Origin: Candidatus Fimadaptatus faecigallinarum | GTDB lineage: Bacteria; Bacillota; Clostridia; Christensenellales; Aristaeellaceae | Reading direction: 5' to 3' | Assembly (NCBI GenBank): GCA_018714445.1 | Contig: DVNK01000027.1 | Location: 56,369 to 120,368, forward strand | DNA: 64,000 bases | Shown here: positions 16,393 to 26,403 of the stretch, piece by piece | Layout: each line of letters opens with the position of its first letter | Numbering within the stretch: the stretch's first letter is position 1 | Program-made: the position numbers and the translations under genes | The notes under the pieces: generated by a model | What the model was told of the DNA's origin: nothing | Seen by the model: the letters and a program-made list of their open reading frames with translations, nothing else | Database searches by the model: none

Positions 16393-16734
16393 AGGGTATG
16401 GCTGAATTGAATTGGCGCGGGTGCCGGGCGCGCTCATACGTATGTACAACGGTGCGGCGTATCTCTGCTCATTTCCGTTTGCTGCAATTGATGGCCGACT
16501 TGCTTTGTACGGCTGGACGGGTGGGTTCGCCTGCGCGTTGCTATTGTACGAATTATTGCGCGATGTGTGGGCGCGGGGCCGCTGATGTGCCGGGCGGCGC
16601 TGAGCGTGAACCGCATACCGATAAACCGCGACATCGGGCGCATGCGACATTTTACACATGTGCGCGCGCAGGCTGGACATGTTTGTGTTAGTATCGAAAA
16701 TGCGCCGCGTTAGCGCGGCAGACTGGCATATGGG
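16393..16734. other. Gene-free spacer with a short hairpin
   Basis: About 340 bp without a supported gene. GCCGCG-TTAG-CGCGGC at about 16704-16719 forms a small hairpin just before the exporter gene. No consensus promoter was found. Confidence 0.4.
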
Positions 16735-17463
16735 ATGGCGGATGATATGGCGCTTTGGATAATTGCGGCGGTCAGCGCGTTTTTCGTAAAGGGGCTGTGC
16801 GGGTTCGCGAACACGCTGGTATTCACCACGGCGTTGAGCTTTGGCACGGCAAACCGCGAGATATCGCCGGTGGAACTGCTGCTGGGATATCCCACTAACG
16901 TGATACTTGCCTGGCGCGAGCGCGCAGCGATCAACTGGCGGATGTGCCTGCCGCTGATGGCGCTGGTCATAACGGGCAGCATACCCGGCGCGCTGCTGCT
17001 GCGCAACGCCGATACGGGTGCGATCAAGATTGCGTTCGGCGTGCTGATAGTGCTGATAGGCGGCGAGATGCTGCTGCGCGAATTCAGGTCAAAGCGGGGG
17101 CGCATGTCGCGCGCGATGTTGGCGACAGTGGGCGTGCTTTCGGGCGTGCTGTGCGGGCTGTATGGCGTCGGGGCGCTGCTGGGCGCGTACATAAGTCGTG
17201 TGACCGACGACAGTCACGCGTTCAAGGCCAACATCTGCATGGTGTTCATCGCCGAGAACACGTTCCGCATAGTCACATATGCGCTCTGGGGCATAATCAC
17301 GCTTGAGTCGCTCAAACTGGCGCTAGTGCTGATGCCGGCGATGCTTGTCGGACTGGGACTGGGCATGGCGTGCAGCAAGGTGCTCAGCGAGCGCGTAGTG
17401 CGGCGTGTGGTCGTGGTGATGCTGATAGTGTCGGGCGCGGCGCTGATAGCAACCAGCCTGTGA
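16735..17463 (+). CDS. TauE/SafE-family (sulfite exporter-like) membrane protein
   Basis: 242 residues with about seven to eight hydrophobic helices in two similar halves. Half 1 has FVKGLCGFANTLVFT and LLGYPTNVILAWRERAAIN. Half 2 has GVLSGVLCGLYGVGALLGAYISR. This duplicated pattern is typical of TauE/SafE/TSUP permeases (DUF81), which export sulfite, organosulfonates or similar anions. The substrate is unknown. The ribosome binding site is weak. It is monocistronic or grouped with the two small genes that follow. Confidence 0.8.
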   Translation: MADDMALWIIAAVSAFFVKGLCGFANTLVFTTALSFGTANREISPVELLLGYPTNVILAWRERAAINWRMCLPLMALVITGSIPGALLLRNADTGAIKIAFGVLIVLIGGEMLLREFRSKRGRMSRAMLATVGVLSGVLCGLYGVGALLGAYISRVTDDSHAFKANICMVFIAENTFRIVTYALWGIITLESLKLALVLMPAMLVGLGLGMACSKVLSERVVRRVVVVMLIVSGAALIATSL

Positions 17464-17499
17464 CGCGTTGGGACGCGCGGCGCTTGACTAGTCTGTGAC

Positions 17500-17835
17500 A
17501 TGATGTTGTGCTGGGCGCATAATGGCTTGCAGAGCGCATGGCCGCGTCTGGAGGAAAGCGCAGAATTGTATATAGAAAACGCCGTCAGCTGGGGCGTCGA
17601 CAGGGCGGACTGGGCGCTAATGCGGGTGAGCGATTTTGTCGTGCCCATCTGGAATCGCCTGATGCTCGCCAACGACATGTACATAATATTAGGCCCGCCG
17701 CTTGTGCTGTTGTTGGCGTTCATATGTCTGCGGGTGACGTACGCCTGTATTGCCAACGGCGTGGGCAGAACCGCAAAACGGTTTGAAAAGCAAATGGACG
17801 GCGGGGACAAGGGCGACACTGCGTTTTACTATTAG
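17500..17835 (+). CDS. Small single-pass membrane protein, unknown
   Basis: 111 residues. An amphipathic N-terminal half (RLEESAELYIENAVSWGVDRADWALMRVSDFVVPIWN) is followed by one strong transmembrane helix (IILGPPLVLLLAFICLRVTYACIA) and a short charged tail ending FYY. No family was recognised. There is no clear Shine-Dalgarno before ATG 17500. The 3' end carries a 16-bp duplication shared with the start of the next gene. Confidence 0.5.
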   Translation: MMLCWAHNGLQSAWPRLEESAELYIENAVSWGVDRADWALMRVSDFVVPIWNRLMLANDMYIILGPPLVLLLAFICLRVTYACIANGVGRTAKRFEKQMDGGDKGDTAFYY

Positions 17836-17865
17836 ATGGCGTGGAAGCTGTTTTACTATTAGATG
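17823..17865 (+). repeat. 16-bp direct repeat spanning a stop and a start codon
   Basis: GTTTTACTATTAGATG occurs at 17823-17838 and 17850-17865. The first copy holds the stop of the small gene (TAG). The second holds a TAG and the ATG of the next gene. Between them lies an eight-codon frame that also ends Phe-Tyr-Tyr-stop. Confidence 0.85.
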
Positions 17866-18375
17866 CTGGTGTACTTGTTTTCGATGTACTCACCATTTGG
17901 CATAGAGAGCACGCCGCGCGTCGAGGAGACCGTATTCTACGGCTTCAGGGAACTGACCGAGGGCTTTCAGGTCGTGGTCGTGTTTCTGATGCTGCGCTTT
18001 ATAGGCGTGGTGGTGAGCGACCTGCTCAGACTTCGGTTCTTGAGCATTATAAAGTTTTTCATATATACCGTGAGCTGCGTTATAATGGGCGCGTATATTC
18101 ACGCGATACTGATGGCGCTTGCGCAGGCCGGCAACGACAACCTGATATTTGCGCTGATATCCGTGATAGTCAACTTCATATTCAGCACGATGCCGATGAT
18201 ATACTTCTATATCGCGATGCTGATGCCGCTGTATGAGCTGATAATGCCGCTGCTGACGCCGCTTGCGCTGATATTCGGGTTGGCGGTCGCGCGCTCACGG
18301 CGCGAGATGAACTTTCGCGAATGGATGCTCAATAACCACTTCTTTGCCTGGATTTACCTGTTTGTGGACAGGTGA
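17863..18375 (+). CDS. Polytopic membrane protein, unknown
   Basis: 170 residues, about four hydrophobic helices (near 40-58, 62-84, 92-118 and 122-142), then a basic segment (ARSRREMNFREWML) and a C-terminal aromatic helix. No family was recognised. ATG 17863 lies in the second copy of the 16-bp repeat. Codon use (ATA-rich Ile) fits the genome. It is probably co-expressed with the preceding small membrane gene. Confidence 0.6.
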   Translation: MLVYLFSMYSPFGIESTPRVEETVFYGFRELTEGFQVVVVFLMLRFIGVVVSDLLRLRFLSIIKFFIYTVSCVIMGAYIHAILMALAQAGNDNLIFALISVIVNFIFSTMPMIYFYIAMLMPLYELIMPLLTPLALIFGLAVARSRREMNFREWMLNNHFFAWIYLFVDR

Positions 18376-18446
18376 CTTGCGGCGACCGCACGCGCGGTGG
18401 GCGCCGGCGCAGATGCCCGAGGCATGCAAACGCGGATGTGCGCCGG

Positions 18447-18475
18447 TTGACAGCGCGCCCAAAACGTGGTATGCT
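18447..18475 (+). promoter_or_regulatory. Promoter of rnpB
   Basis: TTGACA (18447-18452), 17-nt spacer, TATGCT (18470-18475). The predicted +1 is at about 18482, right at the RNA 5' end. Confidence 0.85.
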
Positions 18476-18482
18476 TAATCTA

Positions 18483-18817
18483 CGCGAGTATGCCAAACGG
18501 CCGCATGCGTAACCACTCGCATGAGGAAAGTCCGAGCACCACAGGGCAGGATGCCGGGTAACGCCCGGTGGAGGCGACTCCAAGGCAAGTGCAACAGAGA
18601 TATACCGCCCCTTTGCGGGGTAAGGGTGGAAAGGCGAGGTAAGAGCTCACCGGCGGACTGGCGACTTTTCCGTCATGTAAACCCCATTCGGTGCAAGATG
18701 TAGCGGGAGTGCTATGGTGGCCCGCCGACTCCCCAGAATCGCTTGAACCGCCCGGTGACGGGCGGTCTAGATAGATGGCCGTTCACGACAGAACTCGGCT
18801 TACAGGCATGTCTCGCT
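18483..18817 (+). ncRNA. rnpB: RNase P RNA, bacterial class A
   Basis: The conserved blocks appear in order: GAGGAAAGTCCGAGC (CR-I), CACAGGGCAGGATGCCGGGTAACGCCCGG, GGCAAGTGCAACAGAGA (CR-II/III), AAGGGTGGAAAGGCGAGGTAAGAGCTCACC, TGTAAACCCCATTCGGTGCAAGA, and the 3' block ACAGAACTCGGCTTACAGG (CR-V). P1 forms between GCGAGTATGCC (18484-18494) and GGCATGTCTCGC (18805-18816). It is the ribozyme part of RNase P and matures tRNA 5' ends. Confidence 0.96.
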
Positions 18818-18830
18818 TGCGTGGACCCGG

Positions 18831-18868
18831 GCGCGCCCGATTCGTATGGATTGGGCGTGCTTTTTGAT
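18831..18868 (+). terminator. Terminator after rnpB
   Basis: GCGCGCCCGAT, 8-nt loop, ATTGGGCGTGC (two G-U), TTTTT. It follows the rnpB 3' end by about 14 nt. Confidence 0.85.
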
Positions 18869-18993
18869 TTTATCGGATGATAATAAGTTGCACATACATG
18901 ACTGGTTAAAGATAACATAGAGCATATCTTATGATGAGTATTCAGATGATCTGCGGCGCAATTTGCGCGAAAAGGGCTCGGCTTGATCGATAA

Positions 18994-19782
<789 letters not shown>

Positions 19783-19817
19783 CGCGCACACGCGCATGAA
19801 AGGCGGTGGGACAGCAT

Positions 19818-20138
19818 ATGGAGAGCATAATGGGCCAGATTGAGCGCATGGAGGCCGAGGCCGAACGCATTGTGCACGACGCCTCACGCCAGGCGCGCGA
19901 TATAGTCAAGTCGGTCGACGAGGCCTGCGTGGCGCAGGAGCGCGCGGCGCTCAAGGAGATCCGCGACGACGCGCAAAAGCAGCTCGATGAGCGCCGGCGC
20001 GGCGTGCAGGGCGAGATAAAGCTGCTTGAGGTCAAGCGCGCGGCCGAACGCGAGGAGCTGCTCAGGGATGCGCGCAAGCGCGTGCCGATGGCGGCGGATC
20101 TTATCTTTGAAAGGATTGTGAAAAATGGCGCTCGTTGA
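19818..20138 (+). CDS. V-type ATP synthase subunit H/G (peripheral stalk)
   Basis: 106 residues, almost entirely a charged coiled coil (IERMEAEAERIVHDASRQARDIV...). This fits the short peripheral-stalk subunit (AhaH/NtpF-G type) that pairs with subunit E. It opens the V-ATPase operon and overlaps the start of the a/I subunit gene by 14 bp. ATG 19818 is used; a GTG at 19806 in frame is possible. Confidence 0.8.
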   Translation: MESIMGQIERMEAEAERIVHDASRQARDIVKSVDEACVAQERAALKEIRDDAQKQLDERRRGVQGEIKLLEVKRAAEREELLRDARKRVPMAADLIFERIVKNGAR

Positions 20139-22041
20139 GATGAAAAAGCTGCGGCTGGTGGCGGTGATGGCCGACCGCAAGCGGCTGCTCAGGGCGCTGC
20201 AGAAGCTGGGCTGCGTGCAGATAGAGCCGCTGACGGGCGAGGACATGCAGCGCTACCACATCGAGGACGGCGGCGAGCTGGAGCGCGCCGAACAGACGCT
20301 GAGCCGCCTTAACTGGGCGATAGGCCGTCTGAGCCGGCTGGACACATCCAAGAAGGGCCTGCTGGCGCCGCGCGACACCGCCGGTGACGAGGAGATCGCC
20401 GCCGCCTGGGCCGCGATGGGCCAGGCGCTGGAGACCATCGACGCGCTGGAGCAGATAGAGCGCGCCCACGCCGAGGCCCGCGCCGAGGAGAGCCGCGCCC
20501 AGAGCCGATTGAGGCAACTGGCGCCATATCGCGAACTGTCCGAGCCGCTTGAAAAGCTGGGCCGCAGCCGGCTGACCATGAGCATGCTGGGCGTGGTGGA
20601 CCCGCGGCGCGTGGACGAGCTGAACGCGGGCATACAGGAGCAAAAGCTGGCCGGCAGGTTTGACGTGGTGTCTATCGACAAGGATGGCGCACACATATTC
20701 GTGCTCAGTCCGCTGGACGAGTGGGACGCGTTCTGGGCGCTGCTCAAGGAATCGGATTTCACTCAGGAGAACTTCGAGGGCTTTACCGGCACGCCGCGCG
20801 AGAACATGACTGCGCTGGAAAAGCGCGTGGACGAATTGCGCGCCAGCCATGCTCAACTCGACGACAAGGCGCGCGGACTGTGCGACCAGCTGCCGCGGCT
20901 CAAGCTGCTGTACGACGTGTTGTCGCTGGAGCGCGACCGCGATAAGGCCGCGACGCTGCTGGCGGGCACGCACTCGGCGTTCATGCTGACGGGCTGGGTG
21001 CCCGAGAATGCGGTGGAGGCCGTGGGCAAGCGGCTGCGCGAGGTATCGCCCAGCTGCGTGGTCGAGTTCACCGAACCCGAGCCCGACGACAAGCCGCCCA
21101 CGGTGATGCAGAACAATCGGTTCCTCAAGCCGTATCAGTCGATAATCGCGATGTACTCGCTGCCCGACTACCACGGCATAGACCCCACGTTCATGATGAC
21201 GCCGTTTTTCATATGCTTCTTTGGCATGATGGTGTCGGACGCGGGCTATGGGCTGGTGATGGGTGTGATAGCCGCGCTGGCGGTCAAGTTCCTCAAGCTG
21301 CGCGGCACGATAGGCGACATAGCCAAGATACTGGTCGCGGGCGGCGCGTCGACGCTGTTCTGGGGCATACTCTACGGCGGCTGGTTCGGGGTGACCGTGC
21401 CGGCACTGATGTTCTCGCCGATGGATGAACCGCTCAACATGATGATACTGTGCGTGGTGCTGGGCCTGGTGCAGATAGTGACCAGCCTGGTCATCGCGAT
21501 GTACATGAACATAAAGCGCGGCAAACCGCTGGACGCGCTGTACGACCAGGGCTCATGGATAGCGGTGCTGCTGGGGCTGGGCATGCTGGCGATACAGCCG
21601 CTGGCCGAGATAGGCAAGTGGCTGGCGATAGCGGGCGTGGCGGTGGTCGTGCTGTTCGGCGGCCGGCAGAACAAGAACATACTCAAGCGCATAGGCGGGG
21701 GCCTGGGCAAGCTCTACGGCATATCGGGATACCTGAGCGACCTGCTGTCGTATGCGCGACTGTTCGGCATGGGGCTTGCGACCGGCGTAATAGGCATGGT
21801 CATAAACCTGGTGGCGGGCATGCTGTGGGAGAGCCCGATTACGATGATATTTGCGGTGCTGGTGTTCGTGGGCGGACACGTGTTCAACCTGGCGATAAAC
21901 GCTCTGGGCGCGTACGTGCACTCGTGCCGGCTCCAGTACATAGAGTTCTTCTCGCGGTTCTATGAGGACGGCGGACGCGAGTTCAAGCCGCTGAGCAACC
22001 GCACCAAGTACGTGGACATACTCGAAAAGGATGCCGCGTAA
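20125..22041 (+). CDS. ntpI: V-type ATP synthase subunit I (a subunit)
   Basis: 638 residues. The N-terminal ~330 residues are cytoplasmic and partly coiled coil (starting MALVEMKKLRLVAVMADRK). The C-terminal half has about seven to eight transmembrane helices, from MMTPFFICFFGMMVSDAGYGL through SGYLSDLLSYARLFGMGLATGVIGMVINLVAG, which contains the conserved Arg of the ion half-channels. The family motif of a/I subunits is clear. The gene lies between the H and K genes, as in other clostridial V-ATPase operons. Confidence 0.93.
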   Translation: MALVEMKKLRLVAVMADRKRLLRALQKLGCVQIEPLTGEDMQRYHIEDGGELERAEQTLSRLNWAIGRLSRLDTSKKGLLAPRDTAGDEEIAAAWAAMGQALETIDALEQIERAHAEARAEESRAQSRLRQLAPYRELSEPLEKLGRSRLTMSMLGVVDPRRVDELNAGIQEQKLAGRFDVVSIDKDGAHIFVLSPLDEWDAFWALLKESDFTQENFEGFTGTPRENMTALEKRVDELRASHAQLDDKARGLCDQLPRLKLLYDVLSLERDRDKAATLLAGTHSAFMLTGWVPENAVEAVGKRLREVSPSCVVEFTEPEPDDKPPTVMQNNRFLKPYQSIIAMYSLPDYHGIDPTFMMTPFFICFFGMMVSDAGYGLVMGVIAALAVKFLKLRGTIGDIAKILVAGGASTLFWGILYGGWFGVTVPALMFSPMDEPLNMMILCVVLGLVQIVTSLVIAMYMNIKRGKPLDALYDQGSWIAVLLGLGMLAIQPLAEIGKWLAIAGVAVVVLFGGRQNKNILKRIGGGLGKLYGISGYLSDLLSYARLFGMGLATGVIGMVINLVAGMLWESPITMIFAVLVFVGGHVFNLAINALGAYVHSCRLQYIEFFSRFYEDGGREFKPLSNRTKYVDILEKDAA

Positions 22042-22095
22042 CGACAGTTCACCCTGGGGCACATACCCCACAAAATAGATTAGGAGGACGACACG

Positions 22096-22563
22096 ATGGA
22101 AATGGGACAGATACTTGCGCTGGTTGGCGCGGCACTGGCGGTCATAATGGGCGGCATAGGTTCGGCTTACGGCGTGGGCATCGCGGGCCAGGCGACCGCG
22201 GGCGTGATCGCGGAGAACGACGAGGCGTTTGGTAAGTGCCTGGTGCTGCAGGTGCTGCCGGGCACGCAGGGCATATACGGCTTCCTCATCGGGTTCATAG
22301 TGCTTATAAAGACCAACGTGCTGGGCGGCATGATATCGCTGACCAATGAGCAGGGCTGGCTGGTGCTGGCGTCGTGCCTGCCGATTGCGATAGTGGGCCT
22401 GGTGTCGGCGATATATCAGGGCCGCGTGGCGGCTTCGGCGATAGGCATGGTCGGCCGCAATGCGGATGCCTCCGGTAAGGGCATAGTCATGACCGTTATG
22501 GTCGAGACCTACGCGGTGCTGGCGCTGCTGGCGTCCTTCCTGATGGTGTGGTTCATAATATAA
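22096..22563 (+). CDS. ntpK: V-type ATP synthase subunit K (rotor ring) with Na+-site signature
   Basis: 155 residues, four transmembrane helices in two hairpins. LQVLPGTQGIYGF closely matches Enterococcus hirae NtpK. The Na+ ligands known there (Leu61, Thr64, Gln65, Gln110, Glu139) align with Leu54, Thr57, Gln58, Gln108 and Glu137 here. The ring is therefore predicted to move Na+ rather than H+. AGGAGG precedes the ATG. Of 17 Ile codons, 13 are ATA. Confidence 0.93.
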   Translation: MEMGQILALVGAALAVIMGGIGSAYGVGIAGQATAGVIAENDEAFGKCLVLQVLPGTQGIYGFLIGFIVLIKTNVLGGMISLTNEQGWLVLASCLPIAIVGLVSAIYQGRVAASAIGMVGRNADASGKGIVMTVMVETYAVLALLASFLMVWFII

Positions 22564-22597
22564 TGAACTGCGCGCGACCCGGGAAGGAGGCTAAGGC

Positions 22598-23200
22598 GTG
22601 CTAAATACCGATTCGATACGCGAAAAGATACTGGGCGATGCCCGGCATAACGCGGCGCAACTGATCTCGGACGCGGACGTGCGCGCCCAAAAGGCCCGCG
22701 CCGCCAGCGAGACCCGCATAAGCGACGCACGGGCGCAGTCCCAGCGCGACGTAGAGGCCCAGGCCGACGAGATGCGCGACCGCATGCTGCGCATGGCCGA
22801 GCTGGACATGCGCAAGGCGCTGCTGGCGACCAAGCGCCAGGCGATAGACGAGGCGTTTGACCGGGCGCTGGAGCGGATGCGCGCGATGGATACCGCGACC
22901 GCGCGCGAGTTCGTGATGCGCCAGCTGCTCGAAAACGCCGGCGGCACTGAGTCGATAGTGTTCGACGCGCGCGACGAGAAGGTGTATACGCCCGAGTTCG
23001 TGGCCACGGTCAACGCCGCGCTCAAAAAGGCCGGCAAGTCCGGCGAGCTCCGGCTGGATGCCGAGCGGCGCGCGATAGGCGGCGGGTTCATACTCAAGGA
23101 CGGCGGCGCCGAGATAATGTGCACCTACGAGGCGATAATGAGTCAGGCGCGCAGCGCGCTGGAGGGCGATGTGCTCAAGCTGCTGTTCCCCGAGAGCTGA
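22598..23200 (+). CDS. ntpE: V-type ATP synthase subunit E (peripheral stalk)
   Basis: 200 residues from GTG after GGAAGGAGG. The N-terminal ~95 residues form a coiled coil. The globular C-terminal domain has the GGFILKDGGAEIMCTYEAIM motif of E subunits. It pairs with the H/G subunit to hold the catalytic head. It lies 34 bp after ntpK. Confidence 0.88.
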   Translation: MLNTDSIREKILGDARHNAAQLISDADVRAQKARAASETRISDARAQSQRDVEAQADEMRDRMLRMAELDMRKALLATKRQAIDEAFDRALERMRAMDTATAREFVMRQLLENAGGTESIVFDARDEKVYTPEFVATVNAALKKAGKSGELRLDAERRAIGGGFILKDGGAEIMCTYEAIMSQARSALEGDVLKLLFPES

Positions 23201-23245
23201 GGCGCGACGGGGCCACGGCGCCTTAACTGTGGGAGATGATGTGAT

Positions 23246-24238
23246 ATGGCAACAAGTCAGGCATACGCCGTGGGCCGCGTGCGGGTGCTGGAGAGAAGCC
23301 TTATAGGCCGGGCAGGGCTGGAGCGGCTGCTGACGGCGCGCGCGCCCGAGGAGCTGTGCCGGATGCTCAGCGAGCTGGGCTGGGGCGAGGCCACAAACCA
23401 GCGCGAGGTTGAGGAACTGGCTGAGCGCCATGTGCGCATGGCCAGCGAGCTGATGGTCAGCGCCTCGCCCGATGCGCGCGTGACCGACTGCTTCAGCTAT
23501 CGCTACGACGTGCATAATTTGAAGCTCCTGCTCAAGGCGCAGGCGCTGGGGCGGCTGGGCGAGGGCGAGTCGCTGCCGCTGATGGCGGGCGGCACCGTCG
23601 AGCCCGAGCGCGCGATAAAGGCCGTGACTGATGGGCACTTTGACGCGTATGCGCCCGAGATAGCCGCCGAGGCCGCGCAGTTGAGCCGCGAAATGGTGGT
23701 CAAGGTCGACCCGCTGGCGATAGACGCGCGGCTGGACAAGGCCATGTACCGGCAGATAGCGCTCAACCTGCGTCATGGCGCGCCCGCTGAGATACGCGAG
23801 TACTTCCGCGTGCAGGTGGACTTCATAAATCTGCTGATACGGCTCAGGGTAAAGAACATGGGCCGGGGCGGCGATTTTGCCCTGAAGCTTATGCTGACGG
23901 GCGGCGCGATAGAGCCGGATAAGATAGCGCAGGCCGGCGACATGGCGGCGCTGCGCGCGTTGTACGCGCACGAGGATTACTATCCCCGGCTCAGGCGCGC
24001 GCTGGATACCTACGAACAGAGCGGGGATCTGACGCCGGTTGAGAAGCTGGAGGACGATTACCTGCGCGAGCGCATAGAGGCGCATCGGTATGAGCCGGTG
24101 TCGATGCTGCCGCTGGTGGGCTACCTGATAGCGCGCCAGCGCGAGGCGGCCGCGGTCAGGATGATAATGACCGCGCTGGAGAACCGGTTCCCGATGGACA
24201 GGCTGCGCGAAAGGCTGCGTGATATGTATGGCAACTAA
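23246..24238 (+). CDS. ntpC: V-type ATP synthase subunit C (central adaptor)
   Basis: 330 residues, all helical, with AYAVGRVRVLERSLI at the N-terminus and repeated (N/D)xxxLLxxxxLG blocks typical of the AC39/C subunit that caps the rotor ring and links it to the central stalk. GGGAG lies upstream. The last 11 bp overlap the ntpF start. Confidence 0.85.
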   Translation: MATSQAYAVGRVRVLERSLIGRAGLERLLTARAPEELCRMLSELGWGEATNQREVEELAERHVRMASELMVSASPDARVTDCFSYRYDVHNLKLLLKAQALGRLGEGESLPLMAGGTVEPERAIKAVTDGHFDAYAPEIAAEAAQLSREMVVKVDPLAIDARLDKAMYRQIALNLRHGAPAEIREYFRVQVDFINLLIRLRVKNMGRGGDFALKLMLTGGAIEPDKIAQAGDMAALRALYAHEDYYPRLRRALDTYEQSGDLTPVEKLEDDYLRERIEAHRYEPVSMLPLVGYLIARQREAAAVRMIMTALENRFPMDRLRERLRDMYGN

Positions 24239-24548
24239 GATGGCGGCGGTGGGCGAGCGCGACGCGGTGCTGGCGTTTTCGGCGGTAGGGCTGCGCGCGG
24301 AGCCGGTCGAGACGCCGGATGAGGCCGCGCGCGCGATAAACCGGTTGGCGCGCGAGGGGTATGCGATAATACTGGTCACCGAGCGCACCGCGCAGGGCGT
24401 GAAAGAGACGATATCCAAGTACAAGACCGCGCCCACGCCCGCGATAATACCGATACCCGGCGCGGGTGGGTCTACGGGCTACGCGCGCGCGGCGATGAAG
24501 GCCAATATGGAAAAGGCCGTGGGCGCGGATATACTTATGAACGAGTGA
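24228..24548 (+). CDS. ntpF: V-type ATP synthase subunit F
   Basis: 106 residues from ATG 24228 (ATG 24240 is an alternative). The CheY-like small fold is indicated by MAAVGERDAVLAFSAVGL, a central GYAIILVTERTA strand and the conserved IIPIPGAGGSTGYA near the C-terminus. Subunit F sits on the central stalk with subunit D. A 93-bp gap without a terminator separates it from ntpA. Confidence 0.85.
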   Translation: MATKMAAVGERDAVLAFSAVGLRAEPVETPDEAARAINRLAREGYAIILVTERTAQGVKETISKYKTAPTPAIIPIPGAGGSTGYARAAMKANMEKAVGADILMNE

Positions 24549-24641
24549 GCCGTCCGCGGGCGGATTGGAAGCCGCGGAGGCGCGAGGGAGCCGGAAGCTC
24601 CACGCGGCCGCGGTGGTTGGAAAGTGGGGTAAGAGTAAACG

Positions 24642-26402
24642 ATGCAGCAGGGAACCATTGTAAAGGTTGCCGGCCCGCTGATAGTCGCCTCGGGCATGGG
24701 CGACAGCCGCATGTACGACGTCGTGCGCGTGTCGGAGCGCCGCCTGGTCGGCGAGATAATCGAGCTGCGCGGCGACATGGCCTCGATACAGGTGTACGAG
24801 GAGACCAGCGGCCTGGGCCCGGGCGACCCGGTGGTATCGACCGGCTCGCCGCTGTCGGTCGAGCTGGGGCCGGGGCTTATTGAATCTATATTTGACGGCA
24901 TACAGCGCCCGTTGACCGCGATATACAAAAAGGCGGGCGACCGTATAACGCGCGGCGTGGAAGTGCAGTCGCTGGACCACGCGCGCAAGTGGAAGTTCGA
25001 GGCGCGCGCCCACAAGGGCGACAAGGTCTCGGGCGGCGACATAATCGGCGTCGTGCAGGAGACCTCGGTCGTCGAGCACCGGATAATGGTGCCGCCCACG
25101 CTCTCGGGCGAGATAACCGCGATCAAGTCGGGCGAGTATACGCTGGACGAGACCGTGGCCACGCTCAAGACAAGCGACGGCGCGACGGTAAATCTGACGA
25201 TGCTCCAGCGCTGGCCGGTGCGCCGCGGCCGGCCCTACCGCGAGAAGATAGCGCCTACCGAGCCGATGGTCACCGGGCAGCGCGTCATAGATACGTTCTT
25301 CCCGATAGCGCGCGGCGGCGTGGCGGCGGTGCCCGGCCCGTTCGGCAGCGGTAAGACCGTGGTGCAGCATCAGCTGGCCAAGTGGGCCGACGCGGATATA
25401 ATCGTATACGTGGGCTGCGGCGAGCGCGGCAACGAGATGACCGACGTGCTGATGGAGTTCCCCGAGCTGCACGACCCGCGCACGGGCGAGACCCTTATGA
25501 AGCGCACGGTGCTCATCGCCAATACCTCCGACATGCCCGTGGCGGCGCGCGAGGCGTCGATATACACCGGCATAACGATAGCCGAATACTTCCGCGACAT
25601 GGGCTACAAGGTTGCGATAATGGCTGACTCGACTTCGCGCTGGGCCGAGGCGCTGCGCGAGATGTCGGGCCGACTCGAGGAGATGCCCGGCGAGGAAGGC
25701 TACCCGGCGTACCTGGCCAGCCGCATAGCCGAGTTCTATGAGCGCGCGGGCTGGGTCGAGTGCCTGGGCGGCGAGGGCCGCACCGGCGCGATATCGGCAA
25801 TAGGCGCGGTCTCGCCGCCCGGCGGCGACATATCCGAGCCGGTCAGCCAGGCCACGCTGCGCATAGTCAAGGTGTTCTGGGGCCTGAGCGCGTCGCTGGC
25901 GTACAAGCGCCACTTCCCGGCGATAGACTGGCTGCAGAGCTACTCGCTGTATGTGGACAGGCTTTCGCGCTGGTTCACCGACAACGTCGCGCCCGACTGG
26001 ATGACGCTGCGCCAGCAGGCGATGGCCACGCTCCAGGACGAGGCCGAGCTCAACGAGATAGTCCAGCTGGTCGGCATAGACGCGCTGAGCTGGAAGGATC
26101 GGCTGAAACTCGAAGTCGCGCGCATGATACGCGAGGACTACCTGCACCAGAACGCGTTCGATGAGGTCGATACATATACCTCGCTCGAGAAGCAGTACCG
26201 CATGTTGCGGCTGATACTGCAGTATCTGGAGCGCGGCAGCGCGGCGCTGGACGCCGGCGCGGAGCTGAGCAAGGTCACGGGTCTGAAGGTGCGCGAGCGC
26301 ATAGGCCGCGCCAAGTACATACCCGAGGAGGACCTCAAGGACTTTGACAAGATCGAGAGCGAGCTGGGCGACCAGATGAGCGCGTTGGCGGAGGGTATGT
26401 GA
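24642..26402 (+). CDS. ntpA: V-type ATP synthase catalytic subunit A
   Basis: 586 residues, standard for A subunits. The N-terminal beta-barrel starts [13 protein letters not shown]. The non-homologous bulge region (about 110-200) is present. The Walker A is GPFGSGKT (232-239), followed by [15 protein letters not shown] and [14 protein letters not shown]. The P-loop form GPFGSGKT is diagnostic of catalytic A subunits. It hydrolyses or makes ATP at the head. It ends 1 bp before ntpB. Confidence 0.97.
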   Translation: MQQGTIVKVAGPLIVASGMGDSRMYDVVRVSERRLVGEIIELRGDMASIQVYEETSGLGPGDPVVSTGSPLSVELGPGLIESIFDGIQRPLTAIYKKAGDRITRGVEVQSLDHARKWKFEARAHKGDKVSGGDIIGVVQETSVVEHRIMVPPTLSGEITAIKSGEYTLDETVATLKTSDGATVNLTMLQRWPVRRGRPYREKIAPTEPMVTGQRVIDTFFPIARGGVAAVPGPFGSGKTVVQHQLAKWADADIIVYVGCGERGNEMTDVLMEFPELHDPRTGETLMKRTVLIANTSDMPVAAREASIYTGITIAEYFRDMGYKVAIMADSTSRWAEALREMSGRLEEMPGEEGYPAYLASRIAEFYERAGWVECLGGEGRTGAISAIGAVSPPGGDISEPVSQATLRIVKVFWGLSASLAYKRHFPAIDWLQSYSLYVDRLSRWFTDNVAPDWMTLRQQAMATLQDEAELNEIVQLVGIDALSWKDRLKLEVARMIREDYLHQNAFDEVDTYTSLEKQYRMLRLILQYLERGSAALDAGAELSKVTGLKVRERIGRAKYIPEEDLKDFDKIESELGDQMSALAEGM

Positions 26403-26403
26403 T

